The notes under the pieces are model-generated. The model searched no databases. It saw only the letters and a program-made list of their open reading frames with translations, and was not told where the DNA came from. A stretch of 64,000 bases of DNA, taken from NCBI GenBank assembly GCA_002005505.1, contig KV908341.1, positions 505,258 to 569,257 of the forward strand, given 5' to 3'. Shown here one piece after another: positions 11,825 through 40,649 of this stretch; position 1 is the stretch's first letter; every line of letters begins with the position of its first letter. The DNA is from Botryococcus braunii. Its lineage: Eukaryota; Chlorophyta; Trebouxiophyceae. The position numbers and the translations under genes were made by a program.

Positions 11825-12705
11825 AAGACGGAGAGCGTCCGTCGCTTAAGGTGTTAGATCGGTACTGTGTACTGGATTAGGCAGTGGCCACTGTGTACTG
11901 GATTAGGCAGTGGCCCATGGGGGAACATCAAGAGCTTCCCTCTCATAAGGTCAGGTTCCCTGGAAATTCAAGCATTTGCAGCCAGACCCTGAACTTACAT
12001 TTTCTCTGTCCAAAGCACGTGTTATGTGGCAGCTTTCCCTGTGCGAGGGTTTCTTTCTGCCGTCTTTGTAGACGGACTGGCACAGTCTGGCAAAGTGGTC
12101 GACAACAATGCATTGTACGAAGGCATGCTATTCGTTGCCCGAAAAGCTTGTCAAATCCTTTGTAAGGAAATTTTGCTGTTTGTGTGGCACCGGCTGAAGT
12201 AAAGGACGCGCTTATGAAGACTGAAGGAACCGATACTGGGTCGCTGAAACTCACTCTTGACCCATTCCTGACCTCAGCAATCAGTGAGTTCACATTATAT
12301 ACCTGCCCGCAAGGTATGTTCGGTCCTGGACCGACAGCCATATGCCGTAGTGGATTGTAAGCAAGGTGGGAGGGAATAGGTTAATGTTTTGATGGGTCCT
12401 CGCCAGACAGGCTGAGGCAAGCTTGCTTCATATGAACTGGCAGAACTGGCACTGGCAGAACGAAATGAACTGGCAGAACTGGCAGAACAGGCAGAACTGG
12501 CCAGTTCTGCATCCTTCATCCTTGAGGGGGTGGGATATGAAACACGCCACGCATGCATGGTAGCAAGGCATGCGCACAGTCCAGTTTGACCGTTAAAAGT
12601 GTTGCAGGTAGCACCCGGCACCCCTGATCTGCAAGGCCCTCTTGAGGCCCTGCTACCCATCGTCTTATTGGTTGCCCCGCTGGTTCGAAGGCGGCAGTTG
12701 CGGGG

Positions 12706-12723
12706 ATTAGGGTTTAGGGTTTG
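12706..12723. other. Interstitial TTTAGGG telomere-like motif
   Basis: ATTAGGGTTTAGGGTTT gives two and a half units of the plant-type telomere repeat, equivalent to a telo-box on the complementary strand. Two units are too few to call a relic telomere. Confidence 0.6.
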
Positions 12724-13345
12724 CTTTTGTGAACAGTTGCCTAATTAGCAGCTCGTCGAAAGTTTGCTCCCTCTCTGCCTCTCTGATAGAGGTGCAGTAA
12801 AATGGGTCCCTCTAATGGTGATTACTACCGCACACGGTTGACGTACATATTGCAATTCGAATCTGAAACTGATATATTTCACTTTTCCTTTAATTCGAAT
12901 CAGACCGTTTTTGGGTACTCCGTCTCTGTGTGAAATTACGCACAGGTAATTTATACCAATCCATGAGTGGTATTCTTTTTCTAGTTGCTGCAGAGGCTTG
13001 TGAGTGACGATCCGTCGTCATCATAACCCCCCAGATGCAGCATACTATATCACCCCGTACATGTTATGATAGTACACGTGTACCGTTCTCTCAGACGCAG
13101 GGTTGCCTGTCACTTGCTAGGACTCAAACTGTTTGACTCGGTCAAGCCAACCATTGGCGTCGCAAGAGCAGACCATGTACCATAATCGTGAAAGTGTGGA
13201 AGATCAATTGGTCGCATGGTTGAAGAGAAGATTGTTTTTTGCACTCGTCTTCGCGGACAAAGTGTCATGTGACATAGCATCCACGAGGTCCGGCGGTCAT
13301 GCAGTGAGCCTCACTGGGATGCTGAGTGGCGCTTATGCACAGGAC

Positions 13346-13438
13346 ACAGTTAAGCTCTTTAAATACATGTACATACACAGTTAAGCTCTTTAAATACATG
13401 TACATACACAGTTAAGCTCTTTAAATACATGTACATAT
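13346..13438. repeat. 31-bp tandem triplication
   Basis: Three nearly perfect head-to-tail copies of a 31-bp unit containing GTTAAGCTCTTTAAATACAT and the palindrome TACATGTACAT. The near identity of the copies suggests recent expansion. Confidence 0.93.
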
Positions 13439-15740
13439 AGGAAACCAGATTGTCCCAGAGAGCTGGGCAAACACAAGCATGCAATTTGTTCGGCTAGAGT
13501 CAGCGGTAAATGTGTACGCTGTCATTATTCATCGGTACTGAATTGTAACCAGTGCATGTTCAAGCAGGCGTATCAACAAGCTGTGTTATAGATTTGTGTG
13601 GCATGCAGATGGTGCTCTTGACAGAGTGAACTGCGATTGAATCAATGCACACTCATGGGACACCCACCCCCAGCCTCCTCGCCCATGCTTTATGGTTTCC
13701 CTGAAGCCTCCTCCATTCTCGGGGTCCGTTTCTTTTTCATGTCACCCTCTCGTAAGAGAGGGCAATTGCCACTTCCCCCCTGTAGTCTTGACGGGCGTAC
13801 TCTCGTAGGGCTGCATGCACGTAGACACACAAATATGAGTTTTAACCCACCCCGATCCCCACATAGCAGTGGTCTAAGCTATACATGTTCCCCACCCACC
13901 CACATCCACCCACCACACACAGACAGCTTTACCCCACGCACACTTAAGAGATCCGGGCAACCCCCACTGAACGACCACTACAAGCAAGTGTAGGCCTTCC
14001 TCCATTACATGGGGACTTTCCCGAGAAGACGTAACGTTACAGGTACGGGAACTAATGGTATGCACATTGGTCTGTCTGTGCTTTTCTTAAGGGCTTGCTT
14101 ATGCTGGGTGGAGGCTACGGCACTTCGTGTATGTATGGGGGTCACGGGGAGTAGTGGTGGTGCTTACATAATCTCATCTTCGCGTGTGCCGGGTCATGCA
14201 CACTTTCACTTTTTCTAAAGACGTAAGGTCATGCCCCAGATCAAAACAAGGCGGGAACTTTCAGCCGCTAGTTGTGCCTCAACCGAAGCATGGAAGATCG
14301 GATATGGGATATGGCTACGCTTTCACTTCTCCAAACATGACGTGATGGGTTGTGCTTAAGCGTCACTCTTCCTCTCAACAGGGACGAAGACTACATTGCG
14401 GACCAGCCACCAGGGAAACCAAAGACACCAGGCCAAGCCCAGACGCGCTGGGAGCCCTGTACAGCGTGTGATGTCTGATTCACAAAGTACGGAAGTAACA
14501 CACCGACCATGGCCATTGACACTTCAGGTAGTGGATTAGCCATCCCTGCGTCCCATGAAGATTGCAGGAGGCTGTGGCTGCGCACGCGAAAGAGTAGGCG
14601 GATGAGAGCCAGCACAAGAACACGTTTGGTTTTCGAAGCTCATTGTATTAAGGAAACGAGCAGTTTTAGATGTTTTGTAACCATCCCCTCCCACAATCTT
14701 GTGAAACCGTCGGACCTTGGTGAGGCAGGCAGCGTGCCAAGAAGGGAAGCCGACACCACCTCCACGGGCTTCTCTTGACCAACACTGTCCCTGTCAGCAT
14801 TCATGCACGGCCAGTTGACCTTGGTGTATATTTAGTTCTGCTTTCCGCTCTCCAAGAAACCTCAAATCAGCAAGGCTCAAATTTGCAGCCTTGCTCACCT
14901 TTTAAGGAAAAGTGCAGAATTTAAATATGTGAGCGCATCACATGGATAAGCTGGCCGACAGTTCCCAGAAGCCCAGCCCATTCCATGAAACACCTGCCAC
15001 AGGGTGGCCACACTGATATGCCTTTAGGTCACATAACAGACATTCCCCATGTCAAGATCCCAAAGTGCAGGTGACAGGAGGCGGTTTGTCTGCCCTATTA
15101 TCCCATGCTTCCTCATAAATGTGGTAGTTAAGCTCCGAAGAAAAGAATGCCGAAACACCGGAGAAAAGAGGGAAGAAAACTGCATACTTGGGTTGCATGG
15201 CTTGCATGTGGACGAAAGGGTCCTGGCCGTTCTGCCCGGCACAAAAGGGAATAAATCGTGATGCAGGAGATGTGATGCGGAAGACGCAAGACGAACCACT
15301 GGGAGAAAGGAGCTCGAGCCCAGATCCATTGAACAAGAAAGCTTACATAGAAGCCATGTTTTAAAGCAGAGTATGATACAGATGCTACTTAGTCCGAATC
15401 AAAATGCCACGAGTCTCAAAGAGGTACTGGCAAGCACCTCGCAGTAACCGACCTAGGTAGACAACAACACACCAGCTTGAGGAGCTGTCCCAAAGACAAG
15501 GAGTCGAACACCGAATACCAGCGAGTCCACGAAGAGCAGAAACTGAAAATGCATGCCAGCACATCTAACATCTGGCTCAAGTTGCCAGCGGGATGCCACT
15601 GCGTCAAGAACCAAGATGCAGCACATGCATGAGCTGTGTGGATAGTTTGCCGTCAACAAACTAACACCAGCCGAAAAGCCCCAGCAAATTGGATGATGTT
15701 AATAGCTTTGCGTCTCCAATCAAAATTGAGAACCAGCTTT

Positions 15741-17342
15741 CTACTGGCCGAGGGCGGAAGTAGACAGGATCAGGTTGACGCCGACTCCAAGGAGCACCAC
15801 AACAAGGCCCAACCTACACCCCGAAACAGCCAGCACAAACATCAACCAAGCAGACAACAACAACATGACAAAAGAGACGACGTATGTCGCAGACATTTGT
15901 CAAAGGCCCTGAGAAAATAATAGCTGCGCGCACAGCCAAAAGGCAGGATGTAACATCATGGATCATAGCAAAGCGTCACTGGACACATTTAGGTCTCCCC
16001 ACCCAACAAACAACAACAACAACAACCAATTCCAAAACATGCTCAGTGCCACACACCGAAGGTAGTACAGGCCAAATGGGTATGCAACAAAGCCACAAGA
16101 TTTACAGTTTGACAAATCCTCAGATGAGCTTTTGGAAGATCAGTAATTTGACTCCACCACATCCCAGATCCCATAGGCTCTTTGCTACAAGCCTGACTGA
16201 GGAACAATGTTCAAGGACAGTTCAGTAAGTGTTTTAATTGCCATCAACATCAGAACCCTTTGATGTAGATCACATGGGATGTCATGATCACATGAAATCT
16301 CAGGTGAACACAAGGCACGTCAAACATGTACAAAGCTCTCCTTACTGATTTACTACCACACAAGGCCCTAATTATTGAGATACTTCCTGATTTGCTCCTA
16401 AATCGGTGTGATGCCACAAAACATTAACAGCCGTCACAATATTATAGACCCGAGGAAAGTGGCCATCCATAGAAAGTTGGAACAAAAACAGTACCAGGCG
16501 ATGAGGCCCTTGGTTCCGAGCTTATATGTGCCGCCTGACTCGGACCAGGTGTCCGGTGTGTAGATGGGGGAGTAGCCGTCCACATTGGCACCATACTTGT
16601 CAGCGAACCTGTAAACTCCATAACCCTGTCCAACCAACGACAAAACTTAGAGCAACCGGAAAGGCACCACAGCGGAATATCTCGCACTCTCCAACTCGAA
16701 AACCCAGGATCACCGCGTCCCAACATGGTTCGAACGTCACAACACCGCAAAAGCAACATCATACACTATGAGATGGAGGATGGAGGAAATCTGAGAGAAA
16801 TCGGTTACCCGCACAGCAGTGTGACACCTGTTTAAGGGCAAACGAAGTGACCATGGACACAACGCCTACGACGCCCTTGTAAGCCCACCAGACCTTGACC
16901 TGAAAATAACATGGAGGTGTCGCACCTTGCCCTTGCGGCCCTGGGCGTCGACCCAGTTCTTCTCCTTCATCTTCCGGCTGATTCCCATGAGGTTGGCCTT
17001 GACCACCTCATCTTTGATGCTGTTCAATCCCTGCTTAGAGATGTCGGTCTTCTTGCCACTTGCCACCACGGTGGTGGAGATGGTGCTCCGGCTCCTGCGC
17101 AGAAGGCACACATTACAACACTGAAAACTGTCGAGGACAGAAGCGATCGCTTTACAGAAAGCAAGGTAGACGGAAAACAGCGACTCCAGTAACAAAATAA
17201 AGAACAATGCCCAACAATACAAGCATCAAAAACATAACAACCTCCCTCCACGTCGCCAACGGGGCAGCGGGTCCCACCTGCGAGCCTGGACTGTCAAGCT
17301 TGTGCCAGTGAAAGCTGAAGTGGAGGCAACGGTTGCAGCCAT
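15741..17342 (-). CDS. psbR: Photosystem II 10 kDa polypeptide PsbR
   Basis: Four exons on the minus strand: 17278-17342, 16926-17094, 16495-16625 and 15741-15813, 438 nt in total, 145 residues plus stop. All joins keep phase: AG|G Arg, AAG|GGT, TG|G Trp. Residues 1 to about 40 are rich in Ala, Ser and Thr, as expected for a chloroplast transit peptide. Residues 79-100 hold the PsbR signature [21 protein letters not shown] single C-terminal membrane span (about 123-140) ends in STSALGQ, where known PsbR proteins end in NTSALAQ. PsbR sits in the thylakoid membrane beside the oxygen-evolving complex and helps stabilise PsbP and PsbQ binding; this is family knowledge. The length matches the family. 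The last exon is only 73 bp and lies about 680 bp beyond exon 3. The start is the ATG opening MAATVAST. A pair of G-boxes lies about 0.9 kb upstream. Confidence 0.96.
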
Positions 17343-18245
17343 TGTGATGACGGCTATGCAGAATCCACAAAAAAAGTTTCCCTCTGAAGTGGAGACACCT
17401 GCGTTTGCGAAATGAGCTAGACCGCAGCGTATGGATAAGAAGATCTCGTATTCGAGCCCTCTCATGATACGCTGCAGGGCATCTGCCCACGTGATGGGCA
17501 ACCCATGTGACCTTATCGAATCTCGGGTGAAGTTGGACGGTGGCGGAGAGGACCTTCGTGGGGCAAAACCTTCGAACCGAGGACTGACAAGTAGCGGGTA
17601 TCACTCCCAATAAATAAATACAGTGGGTTTGCAGCTGGTCCGCAGACTCATTAGGCAGTGTCCCCCCTTGCCAAAAGCGTTAAATAGTCCCTAAGTAAGT
17701 ATATTTTCGTTGCGCAAACTGGAACTTTGCTGGTTTTAACTATTGAACGTAGTATTGCGCAAGCAACCAAAGGCCCCCAAAATCTGAGTTCCTTTACTTC
17801 GGCACGCTCGAACCCACATGCTTTAAGCCCGGTCCCCCATCAGACAAATAGCATTGCCGGGCCCGTGTGCCCAACCTCGCCTCTAACAAGGAGTGAAGCC
17901 TCAAATAAAGCCAGCCTCCCACATTGAAAATGCATACTTACTAAACTGTAGCTCCAAATGTGGAACCGAAAAGTGCTGAAAAGCCGTGATTCGCATCTTA
18001 ACCTTGGAACTGCTACAACAGAGCCAACATCCGGTACCCCACCATCCCCCTCCACGCACGTTTCCTCCACTCCCACACAAATACTTTGCTTACTTTTAAT
18101 TTAAAAGTAAATGCAAGCGGACCCAAGACTGACCGGTTGTAGTTGGGCTACCCTTCTTTGCGGCTTGCGATTTCACCACTCCTGTATGTGCCTAAGGCGC
18201 GAGATTTTTTTGGGGCATCGAGCTAAGCTTTGGACTGAAGTAGCC

Positions 18246-18262
18246 CACGTGGACTACACGTG
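18246..18262. promoter_or_regulatory. Two G-box motifs (CACGTG) upstream of psbR
   Basis: CACGTG occurs at 18246-18251 and 18257-18262, start to start 11 bp apart, about one helical turn. They lie about 900 bp upstream of the psbR start codon. G-boxes bind bZIP and bHLH factors and are common in light-regulated plant promoters. Link to psbR is inference, since the transcription start is unknown. Confidence 0.35.
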
Positions 18263-18453
18263 ATGGTACTGCCAGGTCCGGGCAACGCCTTTCAAGGGGT
18301 ACAATCCGCGGTTGAAAAATCGATTGTACTTATTTATTTGGCGGAGTGGTATGCTATGGTTTGGTTTGCAGCGTTGGCTTATGCTCTAGCACATGGTCTG
18401 TCTTTGGCTTGTAAGACACCCCCCTCCCTGCCTCTGTCTACCCAATCTCCCCT

Positions 18454-18455
<2 letters not shown>

Positions 18456-18542
<87 letters not shown>

Positions 18543-18556
18543 TGTGTGTGTGTTGT

Positions 18557-18642
<86 letters not shown>

Positions 18643-18650
18643 CGTGCGTA
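18456..18650. repeat. (TC)n(TG)n compound microsatellite
   Basis: TC tract to about 18539, then TG tract to about 18650, in the region between psbR and the TMEM45 gene. A second array of the same design lies 230 bp away, suggesting segmental duplication. Confidence 0.93.
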
Positions 18651-18875
18651 CGTGTGGCCTACGGCCTTTTAAAACAAAAATAAGATTGTAGCCACGACAT
18701 TTGTCACTATGTGTCCCACAACATTTGTCGTTCCCTTCTGTTCGAGGTCTTCTTTGCATGCCACCCTTGCCCTTCAGTGCTGTAGATTTCAAGTTGCTTT
18801 TTATCTGAACGCAATTCCGTTTGATGACCTTTGACGCATGCTCTCCACGTCTCTCTTGCGCGCACGTCAACGCCC

Positions 18876-18967
<92 letters not shown>

Positions 18968-18970
18968 TGT

Positions 18971-19004
<34 letters not shown>

Positions 19005-19031
19005 CGCGCGCGCGTATGTGTGTGTGTGTGT

Positions 19032-19087
<56 letters not shown>
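18876..19087. repeat. (TC)n(TG)n compound microsatellite
   Basis: TC tract of about 86 bp, then TG blocks broken by a short GC-rich stretch. It is the second copy of the TC-to-TG design in this region and is followed directly by a run of C. Confidence 0.93.
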
Positions 19088-19636
19088 CCCCCCCCCCCCC
19101 CCAACGTCCTCACATCACATTTCAGTCCGAAATTCGCCACGATCGGGACCATCCCGAATCGAAAGGGAAAAAATTGTGCCAGAAAGCCTCACAAATTCGA
19201 CCTCACTGGGGTTCCCAGTCACATGCGTCCACAGCCACCAATGGATTTCCCCCACTGTCCTCTATCTACCCCTACCTATCTTGTAGCGCTCAAGCGTTTC
19301 CACGATATCAAAATCCACTGTTTGAGAGGGGCAGCAAAAGCGGGGTTTGGCCCCCTTTTTTTTGGGGGGGGGGGGGAGGGGGGGGGGAGAGACCCGCACA
19401 CATGCTCGCACACATGCCGTCCGTTCCCACAGGCCCGCACTTAGCACATTATCAACATCACAGAAGACTCAGAAAGGCCTTTCAACACGGGCCCCAGGAC
19501 GCATATCTTCCTTAATTGCTCACATCATCCAATACGAGACTTGTTTATAATTAAGAGACTTTTTTATACAATTAATTTCTTAAATTCTCCAATTTTGTAT
19601 CACCATGTTTTTGGGGGGAAACAAAAGAAGTTTGTT

Positions 19637-19672
<36 letters not shown>

Positions 19673-20404
19673 CCTCCTTCTTTGGGTTTGCTTTGCTCGA
19701 ATTCTTTGCATTTGTAAATGTCCTTTGGCCAAAAGTTTGGTTCTTGTGGAGCAGTGACACTAATTAATACTAACAATGGACCGATACTGCAACAGGGGAC
19801 AAAGTTTACACCCCCAGCCTCAAACAAGAGCTTAAAATAATATAAAACTCGGTTCTACTACTCAACATCCACCTTCCATTGAGACGCCCTCCTTCAATGG
19901 AAACGCAGACACTGCGGTCAAAATACAGCCTTATATAATTATGCTTACTCGTTACTGGCAGACCCCGTCAGCAAACTATAGTTCACCATTTGCTGATGGT
20001 ACGTAAAAACTACATACAGCCTACCATTGCTGGTAAAGCAATAGCAAATCAGCGTTTCAACGACCACAAACCAAACGTTACATAACAGTCACGAAATCGT
20101 ATCCGCAGGTTTCCAATCCTCACAGCGGCATTGCATATGAAGTTTTTGCATCGCTAAACAAGGCCAAGCATCGGCGCCGAATCCAAACAGTGCAAACAAC
20201 AACAGCATAGGCGTCACAAGTGCCAGCGTCAGTGTTAGTGACACTGTGCACCAATGCCTGCTAAGACATTAGCTGCTTGCGCACAGTTGCGACGGCTGGC
20301 AGGTATCAGCTCTACGCCTTGCAGCAGCAAAAAGATGGCAAAAGCCTCAGTTGCAGCCTCAAATGACAGATCACAAGCCATAGGAGAAGAGAAACCATAT
20401 AGCG

Positions 20405-20750
20405 ATTCTAGGGTGTTTCTAATGTAGCCATATTAGGGTCTTAATCTAGCCACCTTAGGGTGCCTAACGTAACCATTCTAGAGTTCCTAATGTAGCCACT
20501 TTTGGCATTCTGCTGCCCTATTTGGACACAGTGACAATGCCTGTGCTTCTGCTTTTCAGACATCTGAACACGATGGCATATGCCTGTGTTTCCGCTGTTC
20601 GAACATTTGAAACACAGTGGTAGATGCCTGTGTTCCTGTTTTCAGAGATTTGAAGACGGCGGCACATGCCCATGTTTCTGGCTTTCAGACATTTGAACTC
20701 GGTGGCAAATGCCTGTGTACCTGCTTTGCAACATGTGAACCGTTACCAAA
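20405..20750. repeat. Degenerate tandem repeats, about 30 bp and about 57 bp
   Basis: First part (20405-20505): about four units around CTAATGTAGCCA and TTAGGGTG. Second part (about 20535-20750): about four units around CAGACATTTGAA, GGTGGCA and ATGCCTGTGTT. Copies are diverged but in constant order. Confidence 0.75.
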
Positions 20751-21772
20751 ACCAGGTAGCACATGGCCATCCGCCACAGAGCCAATAATACACGCTAGTG
20801 AGCAATTTTGCGATCCAAAAATTTGTCTACAGGCATACAAAGTGACCCATGAAGGCCCAAGAGTGTACATAGTGATATCCCATGGGCTAACTAAAAATAT
20901 GGCCTGGGGAGAAAAACGCAGCAGACTTCATCTTCATCTGGGAAAAATCATGCAGAATGGTCGTTCTTGAGGGGCACTGCTTCAATGCTGCTGCCTTCCT
21001 CCATCTTGGCCAAGACGTAAGAGCTGCTTCGCGAGCAAGTACACGTGCGAAGCATGACGTACACTGTACCCATCCCCAGCACACACTGTCGGGAGAGGAC
21101 CGTATCTGCCCAGCCGACATAACAAGCGCAATATTTTCCAAAAGTCGATTAATAGTAGCACACCCTAGCACAAAAGCTTACTGACCAATTGTAGCAGTTC
21201 AGTTGCAAACTTTGACATGACAAAGCTAAGGGTCCAGAAGCTCCATCTTAAACATTGAACCACTCACTGTGGTTAGAACATGTCAACTGGATTGGACTTT
21301 GCTGGTCAGGCTGTTTACAAAGGCCGAACCTATGACGTACATTCTAAGCAAATACTTCGCAGCGATCTATTACAATGCGAGCGCATCCATCTGTCCCTCT
21401 TTTGCTTCTTGTTTCAAGAAAATACAATCACAAGTTCATACAAGTACAACCGTTCATGACACACCCCATAAATGAACAGTGGCAAGCATCATCCATGAGT
21501 AAGTGAAGGTGTTGTGCCTCAACCATTAGTGGTCTCTACCTGCTTGTGGACAATACAATGAAAAGACAGTGCTTTTCTTATTATGAAGTTGCAACAGTAT
21601 TAAGGACTTACAACCGGATTAAGGACTATCCCAGCAATACACATAGCTTTTCCTACATATTAGGCTGGAGGATCCCGCTCAAGTAGATCGCAAGTGATGT
21701 GAGGCTTAAGCATCAAGCACTGAACGCACTTGATCCTCAATATGACAGAACTTGCTTACTAAAGGGTGGTGG

Positions 21773-21807
<35 letters not shown>

Positions 21808-21884
21808 CCCAAATTTGCTAGTTTACTTAGCAAGGCAAGGTCAACACCAGCAAATGCAAGAATGCTACGCGGATGCTTGAACAA

Positions 21885-23342
21885 TCAGCCACGAAGTGCC
21901 TGTGATGTGGCATTGGTGCAAATGCTCGTACCGACAATGGTTGTGAAGGTAATGATCAGGACCCAGACACAGAATGTCACTGGCATCATCATTACGCTGC
22001 CATGGTACCTGGGGTCCCACAATACATGCTCTGCGACCCACAATATCACTTTACAAAAGCAAAGACTTGACACATCGCGAATACAAGCAAAAGAATCTTG
22101 GATATGTTTCGTCCCCTCCAGAGATTTCACGACAATTTCTGGTCGTGTCTTACTCTACTTGCTCTACAACAAAATTCATAGACCGTCCTGTATAAAGAGA
22201 GCAAGAGCTATACACAAAACCTGGCCACCAAGTATGCTTCACCTCTTCCTTTATATCCAACTGTGTAGCAGTGGGGGAAAAAAAACTGCGTTTGGGATCT
22301 TGAGCTTTGCCCCTAGTTGGAAAAAAAGAAAAAAAAAAAAAAAAAGAAAAAAAAAAACAGGAGGCCAACACAGGTTCCACCCTTTAATGAAATATGATCC
22401 CTTACCTTCAAAAAGGAGTTTTGCAATCATGCAAAACCAGATGCCTTGCAGAAGGACCAGCTGAGCCTTGAGGGTGCTTATCAAGATGCTGTTGTTAAAC
22501 TTGATTTCTGCGAAAATGCATATCGCTGCGGCAAAGACAAGAACCACCAGCAAGAAGTGCATATTGTAATTAAGAGGCTCTCCCTCGAGATGAAAAGCGA
22601 AGAGCAGCCCTTCAACAGTGAAGGCCACGCCTAACATGGCCTGCATCAAAAAGACTCATGAGAAAAATCTGATATCCAGACAGGTGCTTCCAAATTCATT
22701 GACTCGCGCAATAGGAATTTACACAGAGCTTAAATAACGGACATTCAGACCTGTTCTGTTCCCCGAGGAAGGGTGCCTGGAGGCGTGTAGAAACCAATCA
22801 AGTCAACCGCCCCAGAGAGAAAGAAGGCTAAATACATTACTGAATGCTGCCACTCGTTGAGATTGTCGACAATGAAGAAACCATTGCTTCCTATCAAGTG
22901 CCTGCCAACATTCCATTGCGTCATTTCCCTCTGCTTCACAAAACCTTAAACATTAAGTCTTCATGAAATAATATTATAAACCAGAAACTGGAGGAAAAGT
23001 CACAACATCTCAAGCAAATGTTTGGTCATTGCAATACGCCATTAGAGCTCACCTGAATGATTCATGTCCGAACCAGAGCTCTCCATTGATCCCAAGAAAC
23101 GTAAACAACACTTTGCACAACGGCTCCACCGGCAGGGACTGGAGATATGGAAACTCAAACCAGCTTCTTGAGGTATATTGTTGCTTTGTGGTTTCTCCCA
23201 AGTAGAGCCTGAAGATGCTATATAACCACCAACTCGACCAGCCCATGAAGAACCACCCAGGAAGCATGTGACCCAACCATCCACCATGCTTTGGATGGGG
23301 GAAGGGTCCACTCGGAAGAGTGTTCATGTCCATACCGACCAT
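21885..23342 (-). CDS. TMEM45/DUF716 family multi-pass membrane protein
   Basis: Four exons on the minus strand: 23053-23342, 22751-22928, 22406-22640, 21885-22048; 867 nt, 288 residues plus stop. Joins keep phase at AG|G (Arg), CAG|GCC and G|TG (Val). An in-frame stop lies just before the ATG at 23342. The N-terminus has HMLPGWFFMGWSSWWLYSIF, a typical TMEM45 opening span. Exon 2 carries NEWQHSVMYLAFFLSGAVDL, which matches the conserved NEWQHSTMYL-type motif of the family. Exon 3 contributes three hydrophobic spans (about residues 158-174, 184-203, 213-233) and exon 4 one more (about 255-277), giving about six to seven. The length fits the family (about 275). Animal TMEM45 and tobacco DUF716 proteins are known; molecular function is unclear. 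The gene is transcribed away from the golgin gene, about 1.2 kb apart. Confidence 0.92.
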
Positions 23343-24527
23343 CAGGTTGTTTCAAAGAGCCTGCAGTTACGTTAGGGCACGTAGCTCCCTAACCTTTTTT
23401 GATTTTGGGCTCCCGAAGAACTGCGTAGATGAGTGAAACAACGTAACTAGAGAAAGCACCCGACTGGAAGACTTAATGGGGCAGTCATGCATGTTGTTGT
23501 TTTTTGTGCAAACTAACAAACTTTAGGTTCGGAGTCGGTGCTTTGGCGTACAAAATTGACGATCGATCGATCGATGATCAACAACTGATCAACTGCCGAC
23601 TGATCAATGTGTCATTATGCTGGAGCACTTTTGTGGACCATTACAGGGAAACAGTTTTCACGCTTTGAACCCCCAACGTACTGCCCTTTTTTTGAAGCTC
23701 ACAAGAGCATTAGTTTGTGTTGTTTGAGGTCTCACTATTGCCCATTGCCGTTCATTGTTTCGATATACAGCCAAAACAGCTTCCTTTGTGGGGCCCAGTG
23801 TACAGAGTGCACTCACAGATCCGGGCAGTGATGCTCTTAACTAAACGGGATTGGTTATAGATGGCTCTTCCTGTGTTTGGGTGTGAGCAGCCTTTGTACT
23901 TCCGTGGGTCAGGTGATTTCCTAGTCGCGAAGACCTTCAACAAGGGATCTCGGCGCTGTACCTAACGTATGTAGTAGCGGTTTTGAATGCATAATCCGTA
24001 TCCAACGCGAAAGTCAAACGTTCGTGGATTCCAGGAGTTGGTGCACCTGTGGCCCCTATTGGATGCTGTAGTGTACAAGCCTACTTAGCCCTGGCTTGAT
24101 CACGCCATGGGGAAACTAAAAAGGAAATTGAAGTGCCATCAAAACTCTGGCGATTGTGTCATAGCTGCTTCGTAACCAACAACAGTGGGCTATGAGCAAA
24201 GCGTGGAGTCTCTCAGCAATCAGCAAGTCTGTCAGTCAAGCTGCAGCCGAAAATGCAGCGAGGTGTGCCTTCCCTATGAGACGTCTTGTAAGTAGAGTTT
24301 GTTGCTCAGGTTGATGCTTGCCAAAGTTGATTCATGACACTTCCCTCTTAGCAAACACCTGTTTGAACTTGTGGCCCCTCGATCTCAAGCCGGTGGAGCC
24401 TCTTCTAATGAAACGATCTTTTATCGTAAGTCACACAGCGCTGTCATGTGAGGATCTCCCTGTGTGGTTTGCTCTGAACCAATCAACAATGTCACCAGAG
24501 CTTTGCGGGCTCAGGCTTCGCCAAGCG
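23343..24527. other. Divergent intergenic region, TMEM45 gene and golgin gene
   Basis: About 1.2 kb between two start codons pointing away from each other, so promoters for both genes probably lie here. A GATCGATCGATCGATGATCA stretch, itself partly palindromic, sits at about 23561-23580. I see no clear TATA box or other diagnostic element. Confidence 0.6.

Positions 24528-40649
<16,122 letters not shown>

Larger units (their letters stand above)
9139..15740. other. Intergenic region, ankyrin-MYND to psbR
   Basis: I recognise no gene here. The two flanking genes converge on it. It holds the TTC array, a C run near 10040-10052, a pyrimidine-rich stretch at 10500-10580, the E2F-like minisatellite at 10630-10915, a repeated GAAAGAGAGGCCTCAGT segment at about 11440-11520, a hairpin at 11785, GAACTGGCAG repeats near 12430-12500, a telomere-like motif at 12706 and a 31-bp triplication at 13346. 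Open frames here are short and show no family match I can see. Confidence 0.7.
17343..21884. other. Region between psbR and the TMEM45 gene
   Basis: Upstream of psbR and downstream of the TMEM45 gene, both on the minus strand. I recognise no further coding exon. It holds two CACGTG motifs (18246, 18257), two TC/TG arrays (18456-18650 and 18876-19087), a C run then a G run near 19090-19390, a 31-base T tract near 19640, short degenerate repeats at 20405-20750 and a poly-A tract at 21774-21803. Confidence 0.65.
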
